Below are positions 9,341 through 17,763 of a stretch of DNA of 64,000 nt, piece by piece; the first letter of the stretch is position 1, and the number at the start of each line of letters is the position of its first letter. The notes beneath the pieces are model-generated. The model had not been told where the DNA came from. It ran no database searches and saw only the letters and a list, made by a program, of their open reading frames with translations. This DNA is from CAVYUC01 sp963783085 (GTDB lineage: Bacteria > Bacteroidota > Bacteroidia > Bacteroidales > Prolixibacteraceae): positions 248,001-312,000 of the forward strand of contig CAWAMJ010000008.1 of the NCBI GenBank assembly GCA_963783085.1. The letters run 5' to 3'. A program made the translations under genes and the position numbers.

Positions 9341-11059
9341 TTATCGTTTCAGTAGTTTTTTCAATTCGCTCCAGGGACGTGTGTTCAGCACGTCGTTCTT
9401 TTCCAACCATCCGCGGCGGGCCTGCGCAACACCGTATTTCATGAAATTGAGGCTGCCAACAGAATGTGCATCGGTGGAAATGGAAACTTTCAGGCCGATT
9501 TCTTTGGCAAGCCGTGCATAATCATCATTTAAATCCAACCGCTTCGGACTGGCATTCATTTCCAGGAAACAGCCGTTGTTTTTGGCTTCTTTCATTATTT
9601 TTTCCATATCAATCTCAAACCCGCTCCTCTCGTTAATCAACCTTCCGGTTGGATGCGCCAGAATGTTGAAATACGGATTTTCCATCGCTTTCAAAATCCG
9701 CCGGGTTTGTTTCTTTTTCGAAAGGTTACGGTTGTAATGAACCGAACAAATAACAACATCGAGTTCTTTCAGAATTTCGTCGGACAGGTCAAGCGAACCA
9801 TCTGCCAGAATATCCACCTCAACCGATTTCAGTATTTTAATGTTTTTCAGCTTTTGATTCAGCTTTTCGATTAGTTCGATTTGTTTGGCCAGTCTTTTTT
9901 CATCAAGACCGTTTGCCATGGCCACCCTTTTTGAATGATCGGTAACCGCGTAGTATTTGTAACCCAGCTTTCCTGCAGCTTCCACCATTTCTTCCAGCGT
10001 ATTGTTCCCGTCGCTTTCGGTAGTGTGGGTTTGCAAATCGCCTTTTATATCATTTAACTGAATAAGATTTGGCAACTTGTTTTGCCGCGATGCTTCGAAT
10101 TCGCCTTTGTCTTCACGTAATTCAGGTTCGATGTAGCGAAGCCCGAGCACTTTGTACATTTCAGTCTCAGTTTTTGAAGCCAGCCGCTTGTCGCCTTCGA
10201 AAACACCGTATTCATTTACCTTCAACTCATTCTCCTGGCCGATTTTACGAAGTTCGATGCTGTGTTCTTTTGAACCGGTGAAATAAAGCAGTGCAGCTCC
10301 GAATGCATCTTTTTTCACCATACGCAAATCGACCTGCAAGCCGCCACGTAATTTCACCGATGATTTTTTCGCGCCTTTGGAAAGTACGCGATCAACCTGG
10401 TCGTATTTCACAAAATGTTCCATGGCTTTTTTGGCGTCGGGAGCAGTTGCCAGAATGTCGATATCGCCAACTGTTTCTTTCCACCGACGGTAACTTCCGG
10501 CAACGGTAACATCGTTTAATTCCTTTTCCAGGTATTCAACCAAAGGAATTACCTGTTCTTCGGCTTCGCTTATTTTAATCCTTCCGGAACCGCCTTTTTC
10601 GGCAAACGTTTCGATTTCGCGCAGAATATTTTGAACTGTTTTTTCGCCAAAACCTTTCACTCCGGAAACCTCCCCTTTTTCAGCAGCCTGTTTTAATTGT
10701 CCGATTGTTTTTATATGTAGGTTTTCGTAAAGTAATTTGGTACGGTGCGGCCCTATTTGTTCCAGTTTCATAACATCAATTAATGTTGCCGGCACCTCTT
10801 TTTTCAGTTGTCTTAGTTGTTTCAGTTTTCCGGTTTTGGCTATTTCACCGATTTTTTCAGCCATGCTGTCCCCGATTCCCGGGAGTTCCGCAATTTTTTC
10901 ACCATCGTTTACCATATCGGAAATGTTCCTGGATATGCCGGATAAAGTCCGCACAGCATTGCGGTAAGCCCGCACCCTGAATTCACTTTCCCCTTTGATA
11001 TCCAGCAAATCGGCAACTTCGCTTAATTTTTCTGTTATTTCCCTGTTGCTCACCGTCAT
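9341..11059 (-). CDS. polX: DNA polymerase/3'-5' exonuclease PolX
   Basis: A 572-residue family X polymerase for base-excision or gap repair. I chose the ATG at 11059 (MTVSNREITEKL); the upstream ATG at 11107 adds 16 residues of no family similarity. Domains: an N-terminal helix-hairpin-helix region (FRVRAYRNAVRTL, LPGIGDSMAEKI), a nucleotidyltransferase palm with GSYRRWKETVGDIDIL (catalytic Asp pair), and VDLRMV. A C-terminal PHP domain begins near GDLQTHTTESDGNNTLEEM, with YYAVTDHSK and histidines expected for a metal-dependent nuclease. It is followed directly by ligA, a sensible repair pairing. Confidence 0.93.
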   Translation of the reverse strand: MTVSNREITEKLSEVADLLDIKGESEFRVRAYRNAVRTLSGISRNISDMVNDGEKIAELPGIGDSMAEKIGEIAKTGKLKQLRQLKKEVPATLIDVMKLEQIGPHRTKLLYENLHIKTIGQLKQAAEKGEVSGVKGFGEKTVQNILREIETFAEKGGSGRIKISEAEEQVIPLVEYLEKELNDVTVAGSYRRWKETVGDIDILATAPDAKKAMEHFVKYDQVDRVLSKGAKKSSVKLRGGLQVDLRMVKKDAFGAALLYFTGSKEHSIELRKIGQENELKVNEYGVFEGDKRLASKTETEMYKVLGLRYIEPELREDKGEFEASRQNKLPNLIQLNDIKGDLQTHTTESDGNNTLEEMVEAAGKLGYKYYAVTDHSKRVAMANGLDEKRLAKQIELIEKLNQKLKNIKILKSVEVDILADGSLDLSDEILKELDVVICSVHYNRNLSKKKQTRRILKAMENPYFNILAHPTGRLINERSGFEIDMEKIMKEAKNNGCFLEMNASPKRLDLNDDYARLAKEIGLKVSISTDAHSVGSLNFMKYGVAQARRGWLEKNDVLNTRPWSELKKLLKR

Positions 11060-11376
11060 GATACACAGTTTTTCCGTCTTTTTGTAATAAATCCATAATC
11101 GCTCCAAAACAGGCTGTTATATAATGGATTGACAAACAAGCTACAGAACAAATTGATTTAAAACACACTATCAACTATTTAAGCAAAAATCAACAGAAAT
11201 AAATGCAAACGGTATCTGTTGATTTATTGAACAAACGAGTAATAATTCTACATCCTTTACCCGGATGACTTCTTGCAGCAGATCATCCATCTGGCTGATG
11301 CAAAAATATTTTATCGGTTAATTAACTGATTTTCAGCAAATACATCAAATTCATGACAAAATTCATAAAAAATTAT
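11060..11376. other. Intergenic region upstream of the PadR-linked cassette
   Basis: This AT-rich stretch separates the divergent polX and 'WM'-repeat genes. It presumably holds the polX promoter. I see no convincing open reading frame, tRNA or long repeat in it. Confidence 0.5.
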
Positions 11377-11399
11377 AGTACTTTGTATTGCATAGTTCT
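11377..11399. promoter_or_regulatory. Imperfect palindrome overlapping a promoter; candidate PadR operator
   Basis: The 23-bp site reads AGTACTTTGTA-T-TGCATAGTTCT around its centre; the right half reverse-complemented is AGAACTATGCA, matching the left half at 8 of 11 bases. It covers the -33 region of the promoter whose -7 box is at 11412. A PadR repressor gene lies two genes downstream in the same unit, so autoregulation is a reasonable inference. Confidence 0.55.
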
Positions 11400-11419
11400 A
11401 TTTTTTGTCCTTATATTTG
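11387..11419 (+). promoter_or_regulatory. Bacteroidota-type promoter for the WM-repeat/PadR/PspC unit
   Basis: The -7 box TATATTTG (11412-11419) matches the TAnnTTTG consensus exactly. ATTG at 11387-11390 lies 21 bp upstream and approximates the TTTG -33 element. Transcription would start near 11425, leaving a 5' leader of about 130 nt before the first gene. Confidence 0.6.
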
Positions 11420-11461
11420 TATAGCAAATAACAAGGTGAAAAAAAGTAGCAGTTAAAAAAA

Positions 11462-11477
11462 AGTTCTATACAAAGTG
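11462..11477. promoter_or_regulatory. Second, reverse-oriented copy of the operator-like motif
   Basis: AGTTCTATACAAAGTG here reads CACTTTGTATAGAACT on the other strand. It closely resembles the upstream site (ACTTTGTAT then AGTTCT) with a shorter middle. It lies in the predicted 5' leader, a plausible second repressor contact. Confidence 0.4.
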
Positions 11478-11543
11478 TAACGGATAACAAAAGACAACGT
11501 CATAACAACAGAAAAAACAAAAAACAAACAAGAAAATAAAAGC

Positions 11544-11549
11544 AGGAGG
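11544..11549 (+). promoter_or_regulatory. Strong Shine-Dalgarno sequence
   Basis: AGGAGG lies 7 nt before the ATG at 11557. Most genes in this window lack a recognisable Shine-Dalgarno sequence, as is usual for Bacteroidota, so this one suggests unusually high translation of the repeat protein. Confidence 0.65.
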
Positions 11550-11556
11550 ATTAGTC

Positions 11557-12165
11557 ATGAAAACAAATTTTAAATCAGAAAACAGAAACAACGCTCAGGA
11601 AAGCGGTTTGAAAGCAACCATTTCAATCTTCATTATTGTTACCGTAATAAACGTTGTTAACGGCCAGGGTTACCGGTTTTCGGCGGATAATAACAACGAA
11701 AACGTTGTTTTAACCGCAAGCGAAAGAAACTTTAACAAAAGTCCTTATTTTTCAAAAGCAGCGAGGGCAAATGCCGCTACTGTAAATTTTTCGGAAGTGG
11801 AAGCTGACAATGAACTGAAACTGGAAGAATGGATGACCGACGAAGCCAATTTCAGCACATTTAATTTCATGGAAGCTGAAACTGAAGAGCCGCTCGAACT
11901 GGAAAGCTGGATGACCAGCGACAATTATTTCAGCGCCACTGAATTGTTGGAAACAGAAACGGAAGACGCACTGCAACTGGAAGAATGGATGACAAGCGAA
12001 AGTTTTTTCAACAAATCAGCGCTGTTCAACACAATTGAAACAGAAGAACCACTGAAACTTGAAGGTTGGATGCTTGACGCAAACAATTTTCAGGTAACCA
12101 TAGAAAACGATGAACCGTTAACCATTGAAAAATGGATGGTTGCCGATAACTTCGGCGGATTTTAA
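11557..12165 (+). CDS. Exported or membrane-anchored protein with five W-M tandem repeats, unknown function
   Basis: A 202-residue protein that I cannot assign to a named family. Residues 18-36 (LKATISIFIIVTVINVVNG) form a hydrophobic signal or anchor segment. The C-terminal half is built of five acidic repeats with consensus E-x-E-x-P-L-x-[LI]-E-x-W-M followed four residues later by an aromatic residue. The tryptophans fall at about residues 92, 118, 144, 171 and 193. No catalytic motif is visible. It is the first gene of a unit with padR and a PspC gene, behind a clear promoter, palindrome and strong ribosome-binding site. This suggests an abundantly made, PadR-controlled envelope protein. 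The role is inference. Confidence 0.8.
   Translation: MKTNFKSENRNNAQESGLKATISIFIIVTVINVVNGQGYRFSADNNNENVVLTASERNFNKSPYFSKAARANAATVNFSEVEADNELKLEEWMTDEANFSTFNFMEAETEEPLELESWMTSDNYFSATELLETETEDALQLEEWMTSESFFNKSALFNTIETEEPLKLEGWMLDANNFQVTIENDEPLTIEKWMVADNFGGF
11800..12160 (+). repeat. Five protein-level tandem repeats of about 26 codons
   Basis: The units read LKLEEWMTDEANF, LELESWMTSDNYF, LQLEEWMTSESFF, LKLEGWMLDANNF and LTIEKWMVADNF. Spacing between tryptophan codons is 26, 26, 27 and 22 codons. The DNA copies have diverged, apart from short shared words such as GAATGGATGAC, so the repeats are old and maintained at protein level. Confidence 0.85.
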
Positions 12166-12223
12166 CAACCTGTTACCAATTGCATTAAAGATAGACACAG
12201 AAACAATTAAAAAACTAAAAGCC

Positions 12224-12556
12224 ATGAAAATAGAAAATGCAAAAGCACAGATGAGGAAAGGAGTACTGGAATATTGCATCCTGCTCGTTTTGAAAAACGA
12301 ACCTCTCTATGCCGGCGATATTTTGGAAGGGCTGAAACAAGCCCGGATGATAGTTGTGGAAGGAACACTGTACCCGTTGCTTACCCGGCTGAAAAACGAT
12401 AAATTGTTAGCTTACCGCTGGGAAGAATCAACACAGGGCCCGCCACGGAAATATTACGAACTGACCGACGCGGGAAGAAAATTCCTGGGCGAACTGGAGG
12501 GTTCGTGGAACGAATTGGTTGGCGCAGTGAGCACAGTTAAAGAAATGAGAGCCTGA
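12224..12556 (+). CDS. PadR family transcriptional regulator
   Basis: A 110-residue winged-helix regulator. The start is the ATG at 12224 (MKIENAKAQMRKGVLEY), because an upstream in-frame start at 12125 would overlap the preceding gene and add non-family sequence. Typical PadR features follow: GVLEYCILLVL (first helix), EPLYAGDILEGL, VVEGTLYPLLTRLKNDKLL (recognition helix and turn) and GPPRKYYELTDAGRKFL (wing). No C-terminal effector domain is present, so it is a short PadR-s2-like form. It sits between the W-M repeat gene and the PspC gene; the palindrome at 11377 is the likely operator. Confidence 0.9.
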   Translation: MKIENAKAQMRKGVLEYCILLVLKNEPLYAGDILEGLKQARMIVVEGTLYPLLTRLKNDKLLAYRWEESTQGPPRKYYELTDAGRKFLGELEGSWNELVGAVSTVKEMRA

Positions 12557-12592
12557 AAAAATAATTTCAAACTTTATAAAAACGATAAAACG

Positions 12593-13216
12593 ATGAAAAA
12601 GACATTCACCATTAATTTAAGCGGCACAGTTTTCTTTATTGAAGAAGATGCATACGAAATTTTACAGAAATACCTGGTTACCTTAAAAAATTACTTCGGC
12701 GCCAGTGAAGAAGGCAAGGAAATTACAGCCGACATTGAAGCGAGAATTGCTGAAATTTTTACCAGGAAAGCCACCGACGGAAAAAATGCAATTACCGTAG
12801 AATGGGTTACGGAAGTTATTGAAGTAATGGGAACGCCCGACAGTTTTTCACGGGAAAACGGCGACGAAGAGCCTGCTACAAGCCAATACCGGCCTAAAAG
12901 AAGGCTGTACCGGCATGCTGAGGAAAAAGTTTTCGGTGGCGTTTGCGGGGGGATTGCCGCTTATTTCAATATGGATCCGGTTGTGGTACGTATCCTGTTT
13001 GTGATACTTGCGTTAATTACCACCGGCGCCGCTGTACTGGCATACATTATACTTTGGATTGCACTCCCGAAAGCGGTGACCACTGCCCAGCGGCTGGAAA
13101 TGCGCGGCGAAGAAGTAACCGTAAAAAACATCGAAAAATTTATTAAAGATGAAGTTAATTCTGTGAAAGACAGTTACAACAAGTTTACAAAAACCGGCGC
13201 TTATGCGAAGCGTTGA
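12593..13216 (+). CDS. PspC domain membrane protein
   Basis: A 207-residue protein. Residues about 1-85 form a soluble domain that begins MKKTFTINLSGTVFFIEEDAYEILQKYL, common in Bacteroidota PspC proteins. The PspC domain spans about residues 102-162, with FGGVCGGIAAYFNMDPVVVRILFVILAL and a second hydrophobic helix ending IILWIALPKA. A charged C-terminal tail follows. PspC proteins act in envelope-stress signalling at the inner membrane. PadR-PspC pairing is recurrent in this phylum and suggests PadR-controlled expression. Confidence 0.9.
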   Translation: MKKTFTINLSGTVFFIEEDAYEILQKYLVTLKNYFGASEEGKEITADIEARIAEIFTRKATDGKNAITVEWVTEVIEVMGTPDSFSRENGDEEPATSQYRPKRRLYRHAEEKVFGGVCGGIAAYFNMDPVVVRILFVILALITTGAAVLAYIILWIALPKAVTTAQRLEMRGEEVTVKNIEKFIKDEVNSVKDSYNKFTKTGAYAKR

Positions 13217-13248
13217 AACTTTTCAACCTGTTCTCCCCCATTCTTTTT

Positions 13249-13914
13249 TTACTGAATTGTAATTTCGTTTACCACATCGATAACGCCGTTGGTATACAGC
13301 GCTTTTTCCTCTACTTCATTTCGGATAGCGCCGTTTGCTACAGCCCCGGATAAATACACCACCCCATTTTTCACTTCAACAAAAACTTTATTTTCATCTA
13401 CAAGGATACTTCGTTCGAGCGCCCTGTTAATGTCTTTTTCGATGAAATCGTCGGTGCGCACAGAAAGCGGCTTCACTTTTATGCCGGAAGCTACGTCGGC
13501 CACGCCTTTCACGGACGATACGATTCTTTCAACCTCTTGTTTTTCACGCGATGAGGTTACCGTACCTAAAATGGTAACCTTCCCGTTTTCGGTTTCTATC
13601 TGCAAGTTAACCGGATTTACATCCGCATTCCATTTCAATACGTTGAGGATATTGTCCGTTATTTCTGCGTCTTCGATCCGTTGTTGCCCGGGCTGAAATT
13701 TCACATTCAGTTGATTGATTATATCGTATCCGCCTGCAACTTCCGATGCATCGCGATACGCCGCCAGTTTCGAAGAATAGTTATCGACCGTGCCGGTTAA
13801 TGTTACCGTTTTGTTTTCCGTTTTCACCTGGATGTTTTCTCCGTTCACAGCATCGTCCCATTTAATATGTTCTTCCACATTTTTTTTGATAATTTCGTCG
13901 GATAGCGCATTCAT
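13249..13914 (-). CDS. Triple BON-domain protein
   Basis: A 221-residue protein made of three successive BON (OsmY/nodulation) domains at about residues 1-72, 78-148 and 152-221. Each shows the family pattern of V-x-V-x-x-G-x-V-x-L-x-G-x-V (KTVTLTGTV, GKVTILGTV, GVVYLSGAV) and ends in a V-x-x-V-x-x-x-[IL] strand. No signal peptide is seen, unlike OsmY, so it may be cytoplasmic. BON domains are thought to bind phospholipids and respond to osmotic stress, which suits the adjacent PspC gene (convergent) and ion transport cluster. Confidence 0.88.
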   Translation of the reverse strand: MNALSDEIIKKNVEEHIKWDDAVNGENIQVKTENKTVTLTGTVDNYSSKLAAYRDASEVAGGYDIINQLNVKFQPGQQRIEDAEITDNILNVLKWNADVNPVNLQIETENGKVTILGTVTSSREKQEVERIVSSVKGVADVASGIKVKPLSVRTDDFIEKDINRALERSILVDENKVFVEVKNGVVYLSGAVANGAIRNEVEEKALYTNGVIDVVNEITIQ

Positions 13915-14145
13915 AATACTAATTTTTTGAAAATGAGTTTTATCATTTCACTGCGAGTATTGTACCAAAACCGGCTTCCATAGTCCTGCGCGGAGTTTGT
14001 TGCATTAAAATGAGTGAGAACCACTGTTTCCAATATTTTTCATGATAAAATGAATAGGATTTCAGCTTGTTGATTTCCTGCACAAACGCGTAATTATTCT
14101 ACACTGTTTAAACCAGATAATGCGAATCCTTTGTTCGCTTTAGCT

Positions 14146-14550
14146 TTAAACGGTTACAGGCAACCGGAATGCAATAAAACAAATTAAAATGATGATATTA
14201 ATGAATAAACCATAGCCGCCTTTTTCAGATAGTTTTTCCGGTTTTCCATCCCAGAAAAAGATAAACACCAGCGATGAAAGAATTGCCGCGTAACTGATGG
14301 AAAGCTTCCACCATACATGATGTTCGATGGTGATGATGCCTGCCAAAACAAAACCAATTGTGGAGAGCAGGGAAAACAATCCGGCAAAAACGCGAATGAT
14401 ATCGTTATCGAAAAACTTTGAAAATGCCCAGGAATCTTCGGGCCATGTTAATCCGGGCCGGAGTTCGAAATATTTTTCTGAATGCCCGAAATATAACAAA
14501 TGCACCAACCCATGAAGAATAATAAATATACCCAACAGAATGTACCACAT
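14146..14550 (-). CDS. Small four-helix membrane protein, unknown function
   Basis: A 134-residue hydrophobic protein with four likely membrane helices: residues 2-20 (YILLGIFIILHGLVHLLYF), about 55-75, 83-101 and 113-130. The polar segment between helices 1 and 2 (SEKYFELRPGLTWPEDSW) may be exposed. I do not recognise a named family. The 231 bp upstream of its stop side, toward the BON gene, hold no other gene that I can support. Confidence 0.65.
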   Translation of the reverse strand: MWYILLGIFIILHGLVHLLYFGHSEKYFELRPGLTWPEDSWAFSKFFDNDIIRVFAGLFSLLSTIGFVLAGIITIEHHVWWKLSISYAAILSSLVFIFFWDGKPEKLSEKGGYGLFINIIILICFIAFRLPVTV

Positions 14551-14630
14551 AACTGCATTTTTTCAGATGGGAACCTGATATGTAATTTATTGCAAATATT
14601 GGTATTAACAAAAAAAGAAAAAACCGCGAA

Positions 14631-15200
14631 TTATAATACCCCTTTTCTGATATTAATTAAATCATTTAATTCCCGGTACATGTCCTGGTTAGCCTCTTTC
14701 GCCATTGGCAGCACGTATTTTTCGGTTTCTTCGAGATAGTCTTTCATTTTATTCACCGAATAAATATCGACGTGCAAATCAGTGATGTTGCTGATTCTGT
14801 CGGCAACTTTCAGGAGTTTTGCCCTGAAGCTGCCGCTGGAGAGAATTCGCTGCAAAAAAGCTGTTTTGTCTTCGCCCGGCATCCGCGTAACCTCCAGCAC
14901 CAATTCCACAACCCGGGGCGAATCAGCATCAATGCGTTTTATATCTTCCACATTGGTATAGGGAATATCTTCAATCAAATCGTGAATAACAGAAGCTTTC
15001 AGCAATACCGGGTCAGTAACTTTATAATCGATTAAAATAGCGAAAGTAGCCATGGCATGACGAAACTGGTTCCCTCCCACTCTGCGGCTCACACTAATAA
15101 GTGCAGTAGCTTTAACAATATAAGGCGCCAAAACCAAATCCGTCAGTAGTTGTTCGTTCGATACGCCCGACATTATATTTTCGTCGCCAGGTTTATTCAT
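14631..15200 (-). CDS. HD-domain phosphohydrolase, SpoT/Mesh1-like
   Basis: A 189-residue stand-alone HD hydrolase. Metal and catalytic motifs are in the RelA/SpoT hydrolase order: H48 in FRHAMA, H73-D74 and E77-D78 in IHDLIEDI, and KVADRISNI later. The E-D pair is the signature of (p)ppGpp hydrolases. No synthetase, TGS or ACT domain is present. It is therefore a candidate small alarmone hydrolase, or a hydrolase of a related nucleotide. An alternative start at Met10 would shorten it slightly. Confidence 0.8.
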   Translation of the reverse strand: MNKPGDENIMSGVSNEQLLTDLVLAPYIVKATALISVSRRVGGNQFRHAMATFAILIDYKVTDPVLLKASVIHDLIEDIPYTNVEDIKRIDADSPRVVELVLEVTRMPGEDKTAFLQRILSSGSFRAKLLKVADRISNITDLHVDIYSVNKMKDYLEETEKYVLPMAKEANQDMYRELNDLINIRKGVL

Positions 15201-15327
15201 TTTACGCTGCCTTTAGATTATGTTGACATTAAAGGTAGGAAAGATAAACCTGATTCATATTTTTTCACCTCGATATTTATCAACTGATTAACAATGATTT
15301 TATATTTTGATCAATATGCGGCCAGCG

Positions 15328-16008
15328 TTATTCAAGAAATCTCTCTATGTCCTTAACATTTCCAAAAATCACCAGAATTTCATCTTTCCCGAGAATCGTA
15401 TCAGCTTTTGCAATTCCTTTAACTTCGTAAAATGCATGTTTTCGCCCCAGAAATTTTTTCTTAGTTGCTTTTGAAATTGTTGCCAAAACATTGATATTAT
15501 ATTTTGAACGAATATCAGTCTCGATTAAGGATTTTTCTTCATAGCGTTCCGGTACGTTTACCTTTACGATACTATATTCCTCTGACAGTTCAAAAGAATC
15601 AATAAATCCTTCGGTTGTTAAAGTTCGTGCCAGCTTTTCAGCAGAATCCTGCTCAGGATGCACAATTTCATCGATTCCCATAGCCCGCAGCACAACTTCC
15701 TGTGTTTCAGAAACCGCCCTGCTGATAATCCTTTTCGCATTAAGTTGCTTCATGTTGGCAGTAACCATAATTGAATTTCCTTCATCTTCTCCAATGCTCA
15801 CAACAACTACATCGGCATCTTTCACAGGTACTTCCCTGGCCGATTGCATATCGGTACATTTTGCGCAAATGGTATGTGTAATGCTGTTTTTAAACGCTTC
15901 CACTTTCCCCATGTTACTGTCGACTCCTATCACTTCGTGCCCGAGTTCGGTAAGCCTTATTGCCAATGAAGATCCAAAATTTCCCAGCCCGATTATTAAA
16001 AAGTTCAT
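15328..16008 (-). CDS. ktrA: Potassium uptake regulatory subunit KtrA/TrkA (RCK protein)
   Basis: A 226-residue cytoplasmic gating subunit. The N-terminal RCK_N domain is a Rossmann fold with GLGNFGSSLA (nucleotide-binding glycines), an acidic end of strand 2 (GVDSN), and HPEQDSAEKLA before the linker. The C-terminal RCK_C domain (about 140-226) contains LGKDEILVIFG. Single RCK_N plus RCK_C architecture is the KtrA type rather than the doubled TrkA. It is encoded 12 bp after the KtrB-like gene, forming a KtrAB pair. Confidence 0.92.
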   Translation of the reverse strand: MNFLIIGLGNFGSSLAIRLTELGHEVIGVDSNMGKVEAFKNSITHTICAKCTDMQSAREVPVKDADVVVVSIGEDEGNSIMVTANMKQLNAKRIISRAVSETQEVVLRAMGIDEIVHPEQDSAEKLARTLTTEGFIDSFELSEEYSIVKVNVPERYEEKSLIETDIRSKYNINVLATISKATKKKFLGRKHAFYEVKGIAKADTILGKDEILVIFGNVKDIERFLE

Positions 16009-16020
16009 CGTTTATGATTT

Positions 16021-17763
16021 TTAGTTAATTAAAATTTCTTCTGTTGGATACCGAAGGAGTTTTCCGGGTGATTTTTTCACAAACGACGACAAAAAAGTTA
16101 ATGCACCTATCCTGCCAACAAACATGGTAATTGTGATGATAAATTTTCCGGAAACAGATAAATCACCTGTAATCCCCCTGCTTAATCCTACCGTGCCAAA
16201 AGCAGAAAAGACCTCAAAAATCAGGTCGGTTGCTTTTTTTTCCGGTTCTGTTGTGAACAATGAAAAAATTATCAAACCGATAAAGAATAATGATAAAAAG
16301 ATAAATGCAAACGAACGCCGTATTGATGTTTCGTGTATGTGCCTGTTGTTAAGTTCAATTTTTTCTTTCCCGGCTATCAGACTTATAACATTGAGAATTG
16401 CCACTGCAAAAGTACTGGTTTTTATACCTCCCCCTGTTGATGCAGGGGAAGCTCCAATCCACATCAGTAAAATAATGAACATTAGCGTAGGAATGGAAAT
16501 AGCAGATATATCAACGGTATTGAATCCGGCGGTTCGGGGAGTGGCTGCACTAAAAAACGCTGTTACAAGTTTACCAATTCCCCGGTGTTCTGCCAGAGTG
16601 TTGCTGTATTCCAGTAAATAAAACACTGCCGTGCCTGTTATCAGTAATAACAGAGTTGTGTACACTACTAATTTGGTATTTAGCGTAAAAACATGGGCCT
16701 GGTGGATGGACTCCCTGCGTTTGTTCAATCTTAAAATACGGTCGATTATCAGGTGTTTTAGCCAGGTGTAAATATTAATCATAACCGGGAAGCCAATCCC
16801 ACCGATTATAAAAAGCAGCGCTAAAGTTAACTGCAACGTGTAATTAAAACGATAATTTATATCATACAAACTATTGGAAAGTGTTGAAAAACCTGCGTTG
16901 CAAAAAGCCGATATGGAATGAAATGCTGAGAAAAAAATAGCATCCGGCTGGTAAGTTGATTCAGTTGCCTTAACATTGATAAAGATGGCTGCAAAACCAA
17001 TTATTTCTGCAAGGAAAGTAAAAATAAAAATCTTTTTCAGGGTCCCCATTACTTCAGCAATTTTGTTTTCACTGGTCAGATCGCCCAGTATAACAAGATT
17101 TTGATAGGAAGAGCCGCCCATAAAAAAGAAAGCAAAAAAGCTGGTAAATGTCATGATGCCAATACCCCCCAACTGAATAAGCAGCATAATAACGGATTGC
17201 CCAAAAACGGTAAAATATGAACCTGTGTCAACCACTATCAACCCGGTAACACAAACCGCGCTGGTTGATGTAAATAACGCATCGGTAAACCCAATGCCGT
17301 TGTAAGTGGCTCGGGGCAGCATTAACAATAAAGTACCGGCGAGTATCAGCAAGGAAAAACTACCTGTAAAAATGGTTGCCGGATTAATATGTTTGTAGCG
17401 CCAGTTAAGCCTTAATCCTGCAACTTCGCGGATTAAACTTACCGAAAAAGCGATAAACAGCAATATCTTGTAATGAAGAGGGCCTCCGGAAAGCTCGTTG
17501 AAAGGAACCTTGAACAGAAGGTAAACATAAAAACCCCATAAAATCAATTCAATAATCAATATCCTGAGTTTTTTCAAGCTTTTGAAATGAGCAATATATT
17601 TTAAAGGGATGGTAAAAATTATCCCCAGAAGCCAGACGAAATAAGCATGATTGACAATGGACAATATTTGGGTTTCCTGGTCATATCCAATATCAAAAAG
17701 AAGCGTAAGAATTGCCAAAATGCTGAACAAAAGCGGGCCATATTTCAGGTGATGTTTATTCAC
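16021..17763 (-). CDS. ktrB: Potassium transporter subunit KtrB/TrkH family
   Basis: A 580-residue K+ (possibly Na+-dependent) translocation subunit. Four pore loops with selectivity-filter segments are visible: SAVCVTGLIVVDTG, SAFCNAGFSTL, TPRTAGFNTVD and FGTVGLSRGIT. The N-terminal 130 or so residues add about four extra membrane helices before the core (PATIFTGSFSLLILAGTLLL). The GTG start shares one base with the stop codon of the upstream antiporter (TAGTG), so translation is probably coupled. It is followed by ktrA. Confidence 0.92.
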   Translation of the reverse strand: MNKHHLKYGPLLFSILAILTLLFDIGYDQETQILSIVNHAYFVWLLGIIFTIPLKYIAHFKSLKKLRILIIELILWGFYVYLLFKVPFNELSGGPLHYKILLFIAFSVSLIREVAGLRLNWRYKHINPATIFTGSFSLLILAGTLLLMLPRATYNGIGFTDALFTSTSAVCVTGLIVVDTGSYFTVFGQSVIMLLIQLGGIGIMTFTSFFAFFFMGGSSYQNLVILGDLTSENKIAEVMGTLKKIFIFTFLAEIIGFAAIFINVKATESTYQPDAIFFSAFHSISAFCNAGFSTLSNSLYDINYRFNYTLQLTLALLFIIGGIGFPVMINIYTWLKHLIIDRILRLNKRRESIHQAHVFTLNTKLVVYTTLLLLITGTAVFYLLEYSNTLAEHRGIGKLVTAFFSAATPRTAGFNTVDISAISIPTLMFIILLMWIGASPASTGGGIKTSTFAVAILNVISLIAGKEKIELNNRHIHETSIRRSFAFIFLSLFFIGLIIFSLFTTEPEKKATDLIFEVFSAFGTVGLSRGITGDLSVSGKFIITITMFVGRIGALTFLSSFVKKSPGKLLRYPTEEILIN

